Shown here piece by piece: positions 20,882 through 30,639 of a stretch of DNA of 64,000 bases. The notes under the pieces were generated by a model. That model was given only the letters and a program-made list of their open reading frames with translations. It was not told where the DNA came from and made no database searches. The position numbers and the translations under genes were made by a program. Position 1 is the first letter of the stretch, and every line of letters starts with the position of its first letter. This DNA comes from Oegoconia quadripuncta (taxonomy: Eukaryota > Arthropoda > Insecta > Lepidoptera > Autostichidae): the NCBI GenBank assembly GCA_949316235.1, contig OX438748.1, positions 1,119,001 to 1,183,000 of the forward strand, read 5' to 3'.

Positions 20882-21151
20882 TGTTAGAATTTTCCTTATT
20901 TTGAGTTTGTTTCATCTTTTATTTTTTTTGAAAGTTTGTTGATTTATTGCGTCTGCAACGGTTGATCGAATGGAACGGCGAATGAAGGAGACCGGACCGG
21001 CATTATGGGCTGACCCTTCGGAGCGATAACAAGTCGACATCTCATTTTTAAGCAATCGATGTAATTATTTTATTAATACCGAAATATACGCCATAGCAAA
21101 GTATTGAGTTACTTATTTAAAGTGAATACCTACCCGTGGATCAATCTAATA
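20882..21151 (+). repeat. 3' LTR
   Basis: The 270-bp repeat reads as identical to the 5' LTR and is followed by the AAAC target duplication. No strong polypurine tract is evident just upstream (…CAGGATGGTCGTC). Confidence 0.93.
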
Positions 21152-21236
21152 AAACAATAATTTCCTAGAACCTGTAGTTGAAAGTAGTTGAAAGGTTTTT
21201 TTTTATTGCCTGAAGAGATAAGATATATTGCCTAAT

Positions 21237-21355
21237 AAGATAGCCAGTCCCCCAAATGTGTTGGGGTTTCCGGGTCAGTACGCTTCCACCTGCGACCTCA
21301 TCTTCACTTAACATCAGGTGTGATTGAGGTCAAGTACGAACCCATCGTGCATAAA
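21237..21355 (+). mobile_element. SINE-1 tail fragment
   Basis: It runs from AAGATAGCCAGTCCCCCAAA through CAGGTGTGATTGAGGTCAAG to a poly(A). Confidence 0.8.
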
Positions 21356-21359
21356 AAAA

Positions 21360-21480
21360 AAAGATCGCTTTTGGTGATAATGCCACCAAATTGTACTATC
21401 CCCTTTTTCTTATTTATCGTTGTTATGTTTCTTATCGTTGTACAATAAAGAATATTTTGTTTGTTTGTTTGTTAAAGCTA
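21360..21480 (+). mobile_element. LINE-D 3' terminus
   Basis: The hairpin ATCGCT-TTT-GGTGAT is at 21364-21378, followed by TGCCACCAAATTGTACTATC and a GTACAATAAAG / TTTG-repeat tail as at 27361. Confidence 0.7.
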
Positions 21481-21837
21481 AGTAGTCAACTTAATTTCGA
21501 ACTGGTTAAAAGCTTTGCATTTCCATTTGTTTGACCAGCATTGTTATCAGTTGAAATTATCAAATAGCAACGAGATAGTAAACTAATTACCGTGAAGTTG
21601 CGAGCTCTCCCAAATCCCACCCAACTGCGGGGCAAAGTCCGGGTCAACGTAATAGGGGATAATAATGAATTTGATATTGAATTCGCGGCTGGCGTGGACC
21701 CAGCTGGCTGAGGGCATCGATAAATACAATACTGTGTTTATTAAATTGTGTTATCTCGAAACAAATACGAAACAAAACAGAAATCCTTCATTATTAGTTA
21801 ATCAGATTAGAAATTTAAAAATTACCGTGTTAACTCT

Positions 21838-22175
21838 GAGGTCCGTATTAATAAACCATAATCAAGATTGAGAACAGTTTTGTGACCGGCCTCAAGTAAA
21901 CGTGTTGATTAATAAACCGAACTTGAGATCCTGAAAAGCACGTACATACTCAAGCAGTGCTCACTTGAGAGGTGCGCGTATTAATAAACGAACCTCAAGA
22001 CTATCATTCATTCGCCGCTGAGGCGAATACATGAGAAGTGATCTCAGTTGAGTAGATCTCAAGATTAATTTATAAATTAGCACGGACCTTGAGATAGCGT
22101 CAACTTCTTAAGACGCATCTCGGGTGATACAACCTCAAGACTTGTATTGAGATTGGTTTATTAATAAGAGCCTAT
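21838..22175. mobile_element. MITE-2 copy, long form
   Basis: It starts GGTCCGTATTAATAAACC and ends in the inverted GGTTTATTAATAAGAGCC. The internal CTTGAGA and TTAATAAAC motifs repeat several times in both orientations. Confidence 0.55.
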
Positions 22176-22587
22176 GACAATAAATCATCTGAGATAACAA
22201 CATTGTAGGAGGTTGTATTTTATCTAAAGACTATTTGGTCACCATAGATCTTTTAAAGGTTTCTATGGATCACCCATACATACAGTTGTGACAAGGTGTT
22301 CAACCTCGACCTCTTTGTCTTTTCGATGCTATTTGGTTTTTTAACTTTTTTAGAATTTGATTCAAATCGCGTTGGAATGAAATTCCTTGTCCATGCTACA
22401 ATAGTCTACAAGTCAATTACTGGATGTAAGCCAGAAGCGATTTGCATCACTATTTTAAGGAATAATTTGGTAGGTAATACGGAACCCTTCACTCGCGTGA
22501 CACAAGACGAATTTAGCCCGTATTGGTTATGATAACCTTCGGAGACTAGAGAAAGTCTTGTTTACAGCTCAAGTCTACTTTGCAAAC
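22176..22587. other. No recognised feature
   Basis: A 78-codon frame at 22296-22532 has no family features, and I do not regard it as a gene. Confidence 0.4.
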
Positions 22588-22880
22588 ATCAGCATCATCA
22601 GCCCGTAAACGTCCCACTGCAGGGATATAGGCCTTCTCTCGTATATGAGGTAGTTTGGGCCATACTCCACCACGCTGGCCCGGTTGGGGAATTCACATTC
22701 CTTTGAATTTCACTCACATTCATATCTCAGGCATGCTGGTTTCCTCACGATGTTTTCCTTCAGCAGGAGCAGTCGGATAATGTGCACTTTAAAAACTCAT
22801 TGGTACATGGCCTGCCTAGGAATCGAACCAGGGCCTCCCAAATTGGGAAACCGCGTCTTAACCGCTCAACCACCGACGCT
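22588..22880 (-). mobile_element. SINE-3, full length
   Basis: On the minus strand it starts GAGCGTCGGTGG and has a B box GGTTCGATTCC (complement at 22819-22829). It ends in the CCCTGCAGTGGGACGTTTAC block and a GATGATGCTGATG tail. Confidence 0.8.
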
Positions 22881-23379
22881 CATACGGCATACGGATAAAC
22901 ATATTGCATACATACATACCACTATATCCTTCAGTGTTAAACAAAGCCTCCACAGCTCAACAAGTAAATTATGTAAAACAATTTTTCTCACCCTCAGAGC
23001 CGGGCCGACTACATTCGGAAGCCCAAATCCTTTATAGCAAATAACCGAAACAATCCCGCGAGATATAACATGTCCGGCAGATTTGTGTGGTAGGACATTA
23101 GTTAGCATTAACGCAGCGATCTGTCTGTGCGGATTACGGGCGACAGCGGCGCCGTCTGGCGGAGCTTAATGACTGCGAGTCCACCAGTCCGGCAAGTGTG
23201 TCGCTCCAGCTAATTTATAGGCAGTTGCGGCTAATAGGAGATTTGAGGAAGGTGGCCTGAGGCCGAGTGGTATGGGCTTTACGAGCTGAGTCAAGTTAGA
23301 TTCGGTTTGACTAAATACCGAATTTGCAATGGGAATTTATGGTTGGTGGAGATTTATCATATAATAGGAGTTTACAAGG
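22881..23379. other. No recognised feature
   Basis: A locally GC-richer stretch at 23110-23220. No supported coding frame. Confidence 0.4.
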
Positions 23380-23445
23380 AGCGTCGGTGGCTCAGTGAAG
23401 ACACAGTCTGGGAGGCTGTCTCCTCCACATCCTCAGCCATTGGAT
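23380..23445 (+). mobile_element. SINE-3 head fragment
   Basis: GAGCGTCGGTGGCTCAGTG matches the SINE-3 A-box region. The rest is diverged. Confidence 0.55.
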
Positions 23446-23587
23446 GCATAGGTTATTAGGTGATCTGTTCGAGCATCACCTTGTTTCTTTGTTTTGTGAA
23501 TATTATTGCGTTGTATCTATGTATTGCTTGTCTTTATGTGTGATTTTCGTGTAAGTAACAGTAGAGGATAAGTATCAATTATTACCA

Positions 23588-23695
23588 ACAAAGCGTCGGT
23601 GGCTCCGCGGTTGAGACGCGGTTTCCCAATTTGGGAAGTCCAGGTTTGGTCCCCAGGCAGACATGTGTACCACTGAGTTTTTAAATATAATTTAA
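23588..23695 (+). mobile_element. SINE-3 head fragment
   Basis: AGCGTCGGTGGCTCCGCGG, then TTTCCCAATTTGGGAAGTCC and a mutated B box, then GAGTTTTTAAAT. Confidence 0.7.
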
Positions 23696-24149
23696 TTACT
23701 TATGTCAACACGCGACATCCATTTTGTAAACCTTATATTGTTTATATTGAGCCACAAGAGGCAAATGGAATGAATCACGATTTTAACCAAGCAAATCCAA
23801 AGTCAACATCAACTCGATGGATATTAGGAGTATTGTCACGCCCCAAAACAAGCGAACAAACACACAAAGTTAACGACGTCTGTTTGCAAGAGACTTTTGT
23901 GTGAGTTTCCTATCACGCCCGCTTACACGGGAACTGACTTCAGATGTTCAGAGTACAAAGAAAATCATGTATACATTGAGATCCAAAGAACGTTTTAGCT
24001 GCTTTTTCATGCATGGCGCCTACGTAGACAAATCAAATCATGTTTTTTTATTCATATCAACATAAAGTTGCTTTGATCAGTAGTTTTATACCGGTTGAGT
24101 TTTTTTGCGGTAAGGAAAAAAATAGAGCCCATTTGGTAAATGAAATAAA

Positions 24150-24455
24150 ACTTATTGTCACAGGTACACCGTCACCCTTCCATCTTCGGACCACTAGGCG
24201 TGGGGAGGGATTCCACCCGTATATAGTTAATATACCGGAAATTCGCACTAAGAAGTTCGATTCTTCATTCATCATCCGAACAGCCAAGGCATGGAACTCC
24301 CTTCCGGCGTCAGTCTTTCCTCAATCCTACAACCTTGGGATCTTCAAGAGCAGAGTGAATAGGCATTTACTGAGATCGCGTGCTTCATCTTCGACCACAT
24401 CGTCACTTTCCATCAGGTGAGATTGTGGTCAAACGCGAATCCAGTCAATCATAAA
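24150..24455 (+). pseudogene. LINE-B RT C-terminus and 3' tail
   Basis: In frame, it reads HPYIVNIPEIRTKKFDSSFI, AKAWNSLPASVFPQSYNLGI and FKSRVNRHLLRS before TGA at 24418-24420, the C-terminus of a non-LTR ORF. The 3' end AATCATAAAAAAAA closes the copy. It is 5' truncated into a U1 fragment at 24090-24150. Confidence 0.8.
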
Positions 24456-24609
24456 AAAAAGGTAGTCTTTTTTTTTTCAAAGCCATCATCAACGCACACG
24501 CCGGCCGGAGAGATATACGACAGGCGGGATTCATAGGATTCCTATTCAATTCATTTATTGCATAACTATAGGTACCTATAACGATAAATTTATTTGGAAC
24601 TCATATTTG

Positions 24610-25262
24610 CTCCGAGTTTTTCTATTTATTTAATTTAATGATGAAATTATGTGGAGCAGGCTGCAAACGCGACCGTCAAATGACGTTATATCTTTTGATG
24701 ATGGATTAGAAAAAAATGAACTACCCATGCCAATACCTTCTATTTCACTTACCTAATATGCCCCATTTATTTCACTTGCCTAATATGCCCCCTTTATTTC
24801 ACTTACCTAATATGCCCCATTTATTTCACTTACCTAATATGCCCCATTTATTTCACTTACCTAATATGCCCCATTTATTTCACTTACCTAATATGCCCCA
24901 TTTATTTCACTTACCTAATATGCCCCATTTATTTCACTTACCTAATATGCCCCATTTATTTCACTTACCTAATATGCCCCATTTATTTCACTTACCTAAT
25001 ATGCCCTATTTATTTCAGTTACCTAATATGCCCCATTTATTTCACTTACCTAATATGCCCTATTTATTTCACTTACCTAATATGCCCCATTTGTTTCACT
25101 TACCTAATATGCCCTATTTATTTCACTTACCTAATATGCCCCATTTATTTCACTTACCTAATATGCCCCATTTATTTCACTTACCTAATATGCCCTATTT
25201 ATTTCACTTATTTCCTTTCCCCATTTTTTTCCTTATGGTAAAAAAACTCATCCGCTACAGTA
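24610..25262 (-). mobile_element. U1 interspersed repeat containing a minisatellite
   Basis: 24621-24682 (TATTTATTTAATTTAAT, then CAAACGCGACCGTCAAAT) is the inverted match of 42928-42980. 25205-25262 (CCTTATGGTAAAAAAACTCA) is the inverted match of the U1 start at 42703. The interior is expanded by the 27-bp array. Confidence 0.6.
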
Positions 25263-25300
25263 TGGAAGTCGTTATTCCCATCATAGGCATTGTTATTTAA
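24716..25300 (+). CDS. Open frame through the minisatellite (doubtful gene)
   Basis: A 194-codon frame encodes 17 repeats of the nonapeptide FHLPNMPHL (variants PPL, PYL, FQL), then a hydrophobic tail. A 27-bp unit keeps any stop-free frame open automatically, so openness is weak evidence. No signal peptide or known domain is evident. Confidence 0.15.
   Translation: MNYPCQYLLFHLPNMPHLFHLPNMPPLFHLPNMPHLFHLPNMPHLFHLPNMPHLFHLPNMPHLFHLPNMPHLFHLPNMPHLFHLPNMPHLFHLPNMPYLFQLPNMPHLFHLPNMPYLFHLPNMPHLFHLPNMPYLFHLPNMPHLFHLPNMPHLFHLPNMPYLFHLFPFPIFFLMVKKLIRYSMEVVIPIIGIVI
24743..25210 (+). repeat. 27-bp minisatellite, 17 copies
   Basis: Seventeen uninterrupted units (24743-25201) plus a 9-bp partial unit. 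The unit starts TTTCACTTACCTAATATG and ends CCCCATTTA, with few substitutions. It resembles the U1 segment that on the same strand reads TTTCATTTACCTAGTGCG. Confidence 0.97.
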
Positions 25301-25633
25301 GATTATTAGAGCCCAAAGTGTCTTCAGGGCCAGTGGAATGATCCTTGGTTGGTTTGTTAATACATTATGTTTGAAGGTTTATCCTTTCTCATTTCCAAAC
25401 ATAAGAAATCGAGGTCGCGGGTTTCATTCCCGCTCGGCGATATTTTTCTTTCCTTTTTCTTTTTTTTGTCGATTATGTATTGTAAACTTATCAAAAAGAG
25501 CAACCCTTGAGTTTCTTGCTCGTTCTTCTCTAGGGAGACTTTAGTAAGTCATTAGTATTGTTATTCTTATATACGAAATTAAAGTTTTGGAGTTTTTAAG
25601 ACTTGTCTTGCATGTGTTTGACGTGTCATTTTG

Positions 25634-25652
25634 TGTGTGTGTGTGTGTGTCT
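25634..25652. repeat. GT dinucleotide microsatellite
   Basis: An uninterrupted run of about nine GT units. Confidence 0.9.
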
Positions 25653-25746
25653 TTGTCCGGACGTACCTCACTAATAAGTGGTCCGATGTGAGTGCGGTTT
25701 TCTTTATATGAAACGCTAAATGAGGGCTCTCCTCCAATTTCTGAGC

Positions 25747-25990
25747 CTAGCATCACCATCAGCTCGTATACATCCCACTGCAGGGATATAGGCCTTCCCT
25801 CGTATATGAGGGTTGGGAACTTCACATGCCTTAGAATTTTTATTTTTCAGGCATGCAGGTTTCCTCACGACGTTTTCCTTCACCATTTATGAGAGCAGTC
25901 GTATAACTAAATTTAAAAACTCATTGGTACATCACCGGCCTCGGAATCGAACCCGGACCTCCTAAATTGGGAGACCGCGTCTTAACTAAC
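25747..25990 (-). mobile_element. SINE-3, near full length
   Basis: It carries CCCACTGCAGGGATATAGG, TTTCCTCACGACGTTTTCC, the complement of a B box (AATCGAACCCGG) and GGGAGACCGCGTCTTAAC. Confidence 0.8.
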
Positions 25991-25994
25991 TAAC

Positions 25995-26565
25995 TTCAGC
26001 TCTGCAGCGTATGCAGTCAAAAAAATTAGACAAATATCGGACGTAAATACTGCTAGATTAGTATATTTTAGTTATTTCCATAGCCTGATGTCTTACGGTA
26101 TCTTGCTGTGGGGAAATGCCGCGCATATAAATACAATCTTTACAAAAATGAGCCGTTCGCGCAATTTATCAATATTGAGACCTGCAGTGTCACTTAGAGA
26201 CAGATTTAAAGAGTATAATATTCTAACCTTTTCGTCACAGTACATTTTTGAAAATCTAATATATGTCAAAAAAATATAGCATCATTTAGGAAAACTCCTC
26301 CACAAAGTAAATTCATTTAAAGGGTTATGTATACGCTTTTTCAATAAAGTTCCTGTTGATATACAAAATCTTCCTTTCAATAAATAAAACAGAAACTTAT
26401 TAAGAAAGCATATTATAAAATATCAGATTATTTAGATGATAAACATTCATGGACATAACCAGTAGCTTTAAAAATGTAAAATCTGACTATTTTAAGTGTA
26501 CCCTGTGTACCTACAAAATAAAGCATTTTTTGATTTTTGATTTTGATTTTGATTTTGACTTCCAT
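25995..26565 (+). pseudogene. LINE-A RT C-terminus and 3' UTR
   Basis: It contains the SYGILLWGNAA motif (near 26088), the YKISDYLDDKHSW C-terminus (26415-26450) and a GATTTTGATTTTGATTTTG tail. There are frameshifts and stops between, so it is inactive. Confidence 0.75.
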
Positions 26566-26754
26566 ATAAAATTTTGTTATATGCACTATAAATAGTTTAT
26601 AGCACTCGAGAAACAAGGACATGCTAACCTAAGCATGGTTTTGGGTCCTGTTATTGGTGCCACGTTCAGACTTCCTTAATAAAATAAGAATACTATTAAT
26701 TACGTATTTGTGTCTTTAAAGACCACAAGTGACTCTAAAGGTGCCGTACAAATA

Positions 26755-26895
26755 GTATATATATAGCGGCACGGAGCGTGACGGGCGGTCGGCGGCACGT
26801 GACGCAGAGGAAGGCGGTTGTTACGCGAATGTGTCACAATTTGTAACGGACGTGACGCGAGGGGAGTTGACAGCCATGCGGTAGGATACTGGCTG
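26755..26895. other. GC-rich island of unknown nature
   Basis: A block rich in GTGACG / CACGTGACG motifs follows a TATATATA stretch in otherwise AT-rich DNA. It could be a transposon end or an old promoter. No coding evidence. Confidence 0.3.
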
Positions 26896-27289
26896 AATTT
26901 TTAATGAAAATAGTGTTTTAGGAAACTGTCAACACCAGACGCCGTCAAGTGACGCTGTTCACGGACTTATATAAAAATCCCTTTGATGCACAGTATTTGT
27001 ACTCCTTCACTATGTTTAATAACCACCTTATCAACATCATCATCGTATCAGCTACAGGACGTCGGTGGTTGGAACTCCAAGGGTTGCTCTTTTAAAATCA
27101 AGCATTGATTTTACATAAAGGTTTTTATATATTTCATTATTAATTGTGAATGTATTATGAGAAGTATTACGAGAAGAAGTATATTTATTACGAGAAGTAG
27201 AATATTTTATTTTTTATATATATTATGTATGTATGTTTGTATGTATTCAATTAACGTATATATTTATATGGGTGATTTATTTATTTTAT

Positions 27290-27482
27290 TAAAATTAGTT
27301 TACCGCGCACGCTATCTACATATCATGTGCGTAATGCTTCCCAACCCAAAGTTTGCCTGGAAGAGATCGCTTTTAGTGATAAGGCCGCCAAATAGTACTA
27401 TCCCCCTTTTTTTTATTTATCGTTGTGTTATGCTTCTTATTGTTGTACAGTAAAGAATATTTTGTTTGTTTCTTTGTTTGTT
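27290..27482 (+). mobile_element. LINE-D 3' terminus
   Basis: CTTCCCAACCCAAAGTTTGC, then the hairpin ATCGCT-TTT-AGTGAT (27366-27380), AAGGCCGCC, and a GTACAGTAAAG / TTTG-repeat tail. Confidence 0.75.
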
Positions 27483-27534
27483 CATTGTGCTGGCTTGTTT
27501 TCAAATACAACATTCCTCCAACGTTTATCCGAAC

Positions 27535-27734
27535 TGTAACTTTTAATTGGGTCCACTGATATGGCAACTTTTGTGGTACCAACGTGAAACAAAATATTGT
27601 ACATGTCGCAAAAAAATTAAATAGGCGTCCATTTTTAGTATGCCGCAAGTCAAAAGGAAAATTAGATCACTTTATTGTCAGTCTGTATTTACGTCTGTAG
27701 TGTGTGTATCACCCCCCCTCCCCTCATGGCGACC
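27535..27734 (+). mobile_element. Candidate LTR with tRNA-Arg-type primer site
   Basis: A segment running TGTAAC…CCTCA (27535-27726) is followed at once by TGGCGACC, the tRNA-Arg-type primer site of mdg1/412-like Ty3 elements. No second LTR copy on this strand confirms the left boundary. A CAGTACTGCCC hairpin lies at 27739-27762. Confidence 0.4.
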
Positions 27735-28079
27735 CTGCCAGTACTGCCCTTGGGCAGTGCTGAACAATAAAAAGGACTTCGGATAGTTTTAATTCAAGAA
27801 AAGTAATGGGCATTTTTCGGTTCAAGTGAAGCAACGTGTGTGCGAACGATCGATTTAAAAAAAAATGTGCAAGAAGAAAATTAAAAAGTGAATGAAGAAG
27901 AGGAGGGCGGACACACACTACACGTCAAGTAATACTGTTTCTGAGGAGACAATTTGGAAATCAAGTTGAAATGAATAATCTTGATGAGATAAGTCGACCT
28001 TTGTACATGACCTACTTTTTGTACTCTGTTATATGTAATTATTTTGGTGCAATAAAGAATATTATAAATATTTTCACTT

Positions 28080-28122
28080 ACACACAGCGCCATCTAGGTT
28101 CACACGTAGCAACTAGGCTTGT
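28080..28122 (-). mobile_element. SINE-2 tail fragment
   Basis: ACACAGCGCCATCTAGGTTC is the complement of the SINE-2 3' body. Confidence 0.55.
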
Positions 28123-28226
28123 AAGGATATCAGACGTTATTTCTTGGGTGATCCAGTTCTTGTGGCAATTTTTATATATGCGGTAGATCAAATAAAGGAA
28201 TGCCAAGGATACCATCAGCAGTATCA

Positions 28227-28349
28227 TTAGTAGAATAATGCTATAGTGGTGCTAGCATGGACTTTCAGCTGCTCGATGGAACTTTCATTGTCGCCGGCCG
28301 CCGCATTTTGGCTCAGAAATACCTCTTCTTTTGTTTGTGTAGATCCCAT
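28227..28349 (-). pseudogene. Short first ORF of an LTR element, truncated
   Basis: The minus-strand ATG at 28349 opens a 40-codon frame starting MGSTQTKEEV, with an early stop at 28227-28229. The MG start followed by Ser/Thr suggests N-myristoylation. Small N-myristoylated-type leader ORFs are, as I recall, found ahead of gag in some insect LTR elements. The early stop and missing downstream frames point to a dead fragment. Confidence 0.45.
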
Positions 28350-28501
28350 ATTTTTTATTAGTGCTATTAATTATTCGAAGACAGTGCAACGTAACGTAAG
28401 ACAGTCCAGAAGAGTGTCCGTTCGATTGAGTGCACATTGTAATCGAGTCCCTTTTACGGCGAACGGAATTCAAAACACAGTGGCGGCAGCCCGGTAGGCC
28501 T

Positions 28502-28837
28502 GGCTCGGGTCGCCATGTGAGGTTGGGTGTTGATCTCAATGAAAGCCGGTCAAAGGTTACGAATATACTGCCTTTATTAGTACGAATCAATACATTATAT
28601 TATGAGCACTATACCTACACACACATAGATATAACATACTTGTATACACTCTACAATATACTATGGATTTTTTTTTTATAAATAATACATATGTCCCCTA
28701 CATATGTACTAAATTTTACTATAAAGTTGATTTGTAGTTGTTATTTTAAATTTCAATTATTGATTATGTGTAGTACCTATGTGTAATAATCTGTAAATTA
28801 AAGGTAAAAGCGTAACGGCGCTACACGTGACGTTACA
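28502..28837 (-). mobile_element. LTR (322 bp) with primer site, minus orientation
   Basis: On the minus strand an LTR runs from TGTAACGTCACG at 28837 to CCTCACA at 28516, with AATAAAGG as likely poly(A) signal near its 3' end. It is followed directly by TGGCGACCCGAGCC (28515-28502), a tRNA-Arg-type primer site. Position and TG…CA ends fit a Ty3 LTR. The partner LTR was not found. Confidence 0.6.
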
Positions 28838-28911
28838 ATACGGTTGAATTTAGCTTGAAGGAAAATCTACCGAGCTTTGTTCATGAGCAGTCCCCTCTCT
28901 CTACCATCCCT

Positions 28912-29339
28912 TTTTTTTTCTTTTTTTTGACGGGGGGAAAACGCATTTACGCGTTCGACCCGTCGCTGACGGGGGTCAGCGGCGAGGATGTGTGGGACTC
29001 GCGGCTCCAGACGGGAGCGGTCCTACCCACTAAAACCCCCCGGTGTTCCTCCGCGCGCACCGAAAACGACGTGGCCACGGGTACCCCTCGGTAATCGTCC
29101 GCAGCCACGCCAGCGCGGCGCCCGCCGCCAGGGCAACGGCGGCGGCGGGCCCTCCTGTAGGCTGGAGCAGGGAGGAATCTCCTGGTCCAGCCACCTCAAG
29201 AAGGCGCGTGGGAACACCACGCGCGCCTTCCCGCGAGGCTTGCGTCACCACCCAGGCTCGCTAGGTAGGGGGGAGAAGGTGGGCATACGCCCATCTCCGG
29301 GTCCCAGTGCGTCTGCGGCGGATGGGATGAGAGGAGGGA
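28912..29339 (-). mobile_element. LINE-I: GC-rich non-LTR 3' end with 13-bp target duplication
   Basis: CTCTACCATCCCT occurs at 28899-28911 and 29340-29352 around a ~428-bp GC-rich insert. Its left edge is a T/C tract (poly(A) on the minus strand). It contains GGGGGTTTTAGTGGGTAGG on the minus strand, reminiscent of R1-clade 3' UTRs. No RT motif is left. Confidence 0.7.
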
Positions 29340-29352
29340 CTCTACCATCCCT

Positions 29353-30040
29353 ACGTAACTTATTGATTAACCCAAATAAAACAATATCTGCCTTAATTAA
29401 CTTAGTTTGTACATAAAGCCCTTCCATGCGCGTTATTATATAATTTAGAATCTACCGACATCTTAACTATTAATATTCGTTCCGCCAACAAATATTTACT
29501 TCTTGTTATATTAATTTAGTTACAGATATCTACATATTAGACATACAAATTATACTGTACAAATTAATTAACAAAGTTAAATAACATATGCTCTACATGT
29601 GACTTTACATGAATTATGTACCGTTATATTTTATCCGACTATACTTTTTTGATAAAAACTACAATAATATTTCATTTTAAAGGTTGTCTTGTAGAAATCG
29701 CTCAATAGTGATAAGACCGCCTGGTTATACAGTTTTGAAGCTATTAATTAAGTGTATTCTTAAATTTTTGTCAAATCAAAGTACACTTTACTTGAGTGAT
29801 TGATTTATCCGAATAAGGCTTTTTATTTTGTAATTGTATCTACTGTATGCAAATAAGGTTTAGTGGGGATGCGAAAAAAACAAACCCCAACGTCCCCACT
29901 GGTGGGGTCGTTAGTGGGAATACTGAGAGGAAAAAAAATCCCAAGTCTCATTAATCTTTTTAATGGGGACGGTGTGGGAACAAATTCCCAGCGTCCCAAC
30001 TAGGCCTGTCAATGGGTATAAATGGACATAACGTACTGAC
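29353..30040. other. AT-rich stretch with a LINE-D hairpin remnant
   Basis: 29697-29712 keeps ATCGCT-CAAT-AGTGAT followed by AAGACCGCC, a LINE-D tail remnant. Nothing else was recognised. Confidence 0.5.
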
Positions 30041-30210
30041 TATAATAAACCCCTCGAGTCTGGGCTCATAATGATTGGTTTTGACCAGCCTTGGTATCGA
30101 GGGTCTGATGAGAGTTTGATGATGGGAGGAGGTGGATGGTTGAACACAGTATTTATAATCGCAGTCGGGTTTCTCGGAAGCACTTTTGGCGCAGTATTCG
30201 CCATTTGTGT

Positions 30211-30266
30211 TTGATTAGTGAAGTTAAGCAATGTCTGGCGCGGTCAATCCATGGATGGGTGACCAC
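30211..30266 (+). pseudogene. 5S rRNA-like block
   Basis: GTGAAGTTAAGCAATGTC, GGCGCGGTCAAT and GGATGGGTGACCAC follow one another as in eukaryotic 5S rRNA from about position 40 to 95, covering most of the internal Pol III control region. The 5' third and the 3' end are not recognisable. It is a pseudogene or a 5S-derived SINE head, not a functional gene. Confidence 0.7.
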
Positions 30267-30639
30267 TAGTGGCATTTTAATAATAATAATAAATATTTAT
30301 TATCTCACCACATAGAAGTAGGTTCATTGATATAAGATATATAGATATAGTGGTATAGGATAGGAGGTGACTACATCATGAGAAAATATTACTTCATTAC
30401 TTTGCTTCTGAAGACAGAATAATGCATACCTATTGTAAATTAATTTCGCTGCTCAAATATAATTTTGATCAGGCGGTAATCCGATAACGGAGATCCGGCG
30501 ATAAATTACTGTGTTCCAATTAAACCGGCCCAACTGGGATGGGGTAGAGCAGACGAGCGGGCCGAAGTGCCTGAATCCGCCAGAAAAAACGCAACGTGTT
30601 TCTTTCGTATCTTATGGAGACAAGAAACAATAGTGTGTG

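Larger units (their letters stand above)
12506..21155 (+). mobile_element. Complete Ty3/gypsy LTR retrotransposon
   Basis: LTRs at 12510-12779 and 20882-21151 are both 270 bp and read as identical. The AAAC repeat at 12506-12509 and 21152-21155 is the target duplication. The LTRs begin TGTTAG and end CTAATA. A single Gag-Pol frame occupies 15141-20021 with domain order Gag, protease, RT, RNase H, integrase, which is the Ty3 order. No env-like frame follows. The total of ~8.6 kb is long for the group because the 2.36-kb leader holds a LINE and the 3' UTR is 860 bp. Confidence 0.95.

Noticed and set aside
24743..25210. CRISPR-like array
   Set aside because: The units abut without unique spacers and the context is eukaryotic repeat DNA. 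It is a plain minisatellite.
24716..25300. Repetitive secreted or structural protein gene
   Set aside because: The open frame follows from a 27-bp unit without in-frame stops. The flanks belong to a transposon, and there is no signal peptide or splice context.
28988..29416. GC-rich 142-codon frame as a bacterial-like or transferred gene
   Set aside because: It lies within an insert with poly(A) at one end and exact target duplications. Open frames on both strands are a by-product of GC content.
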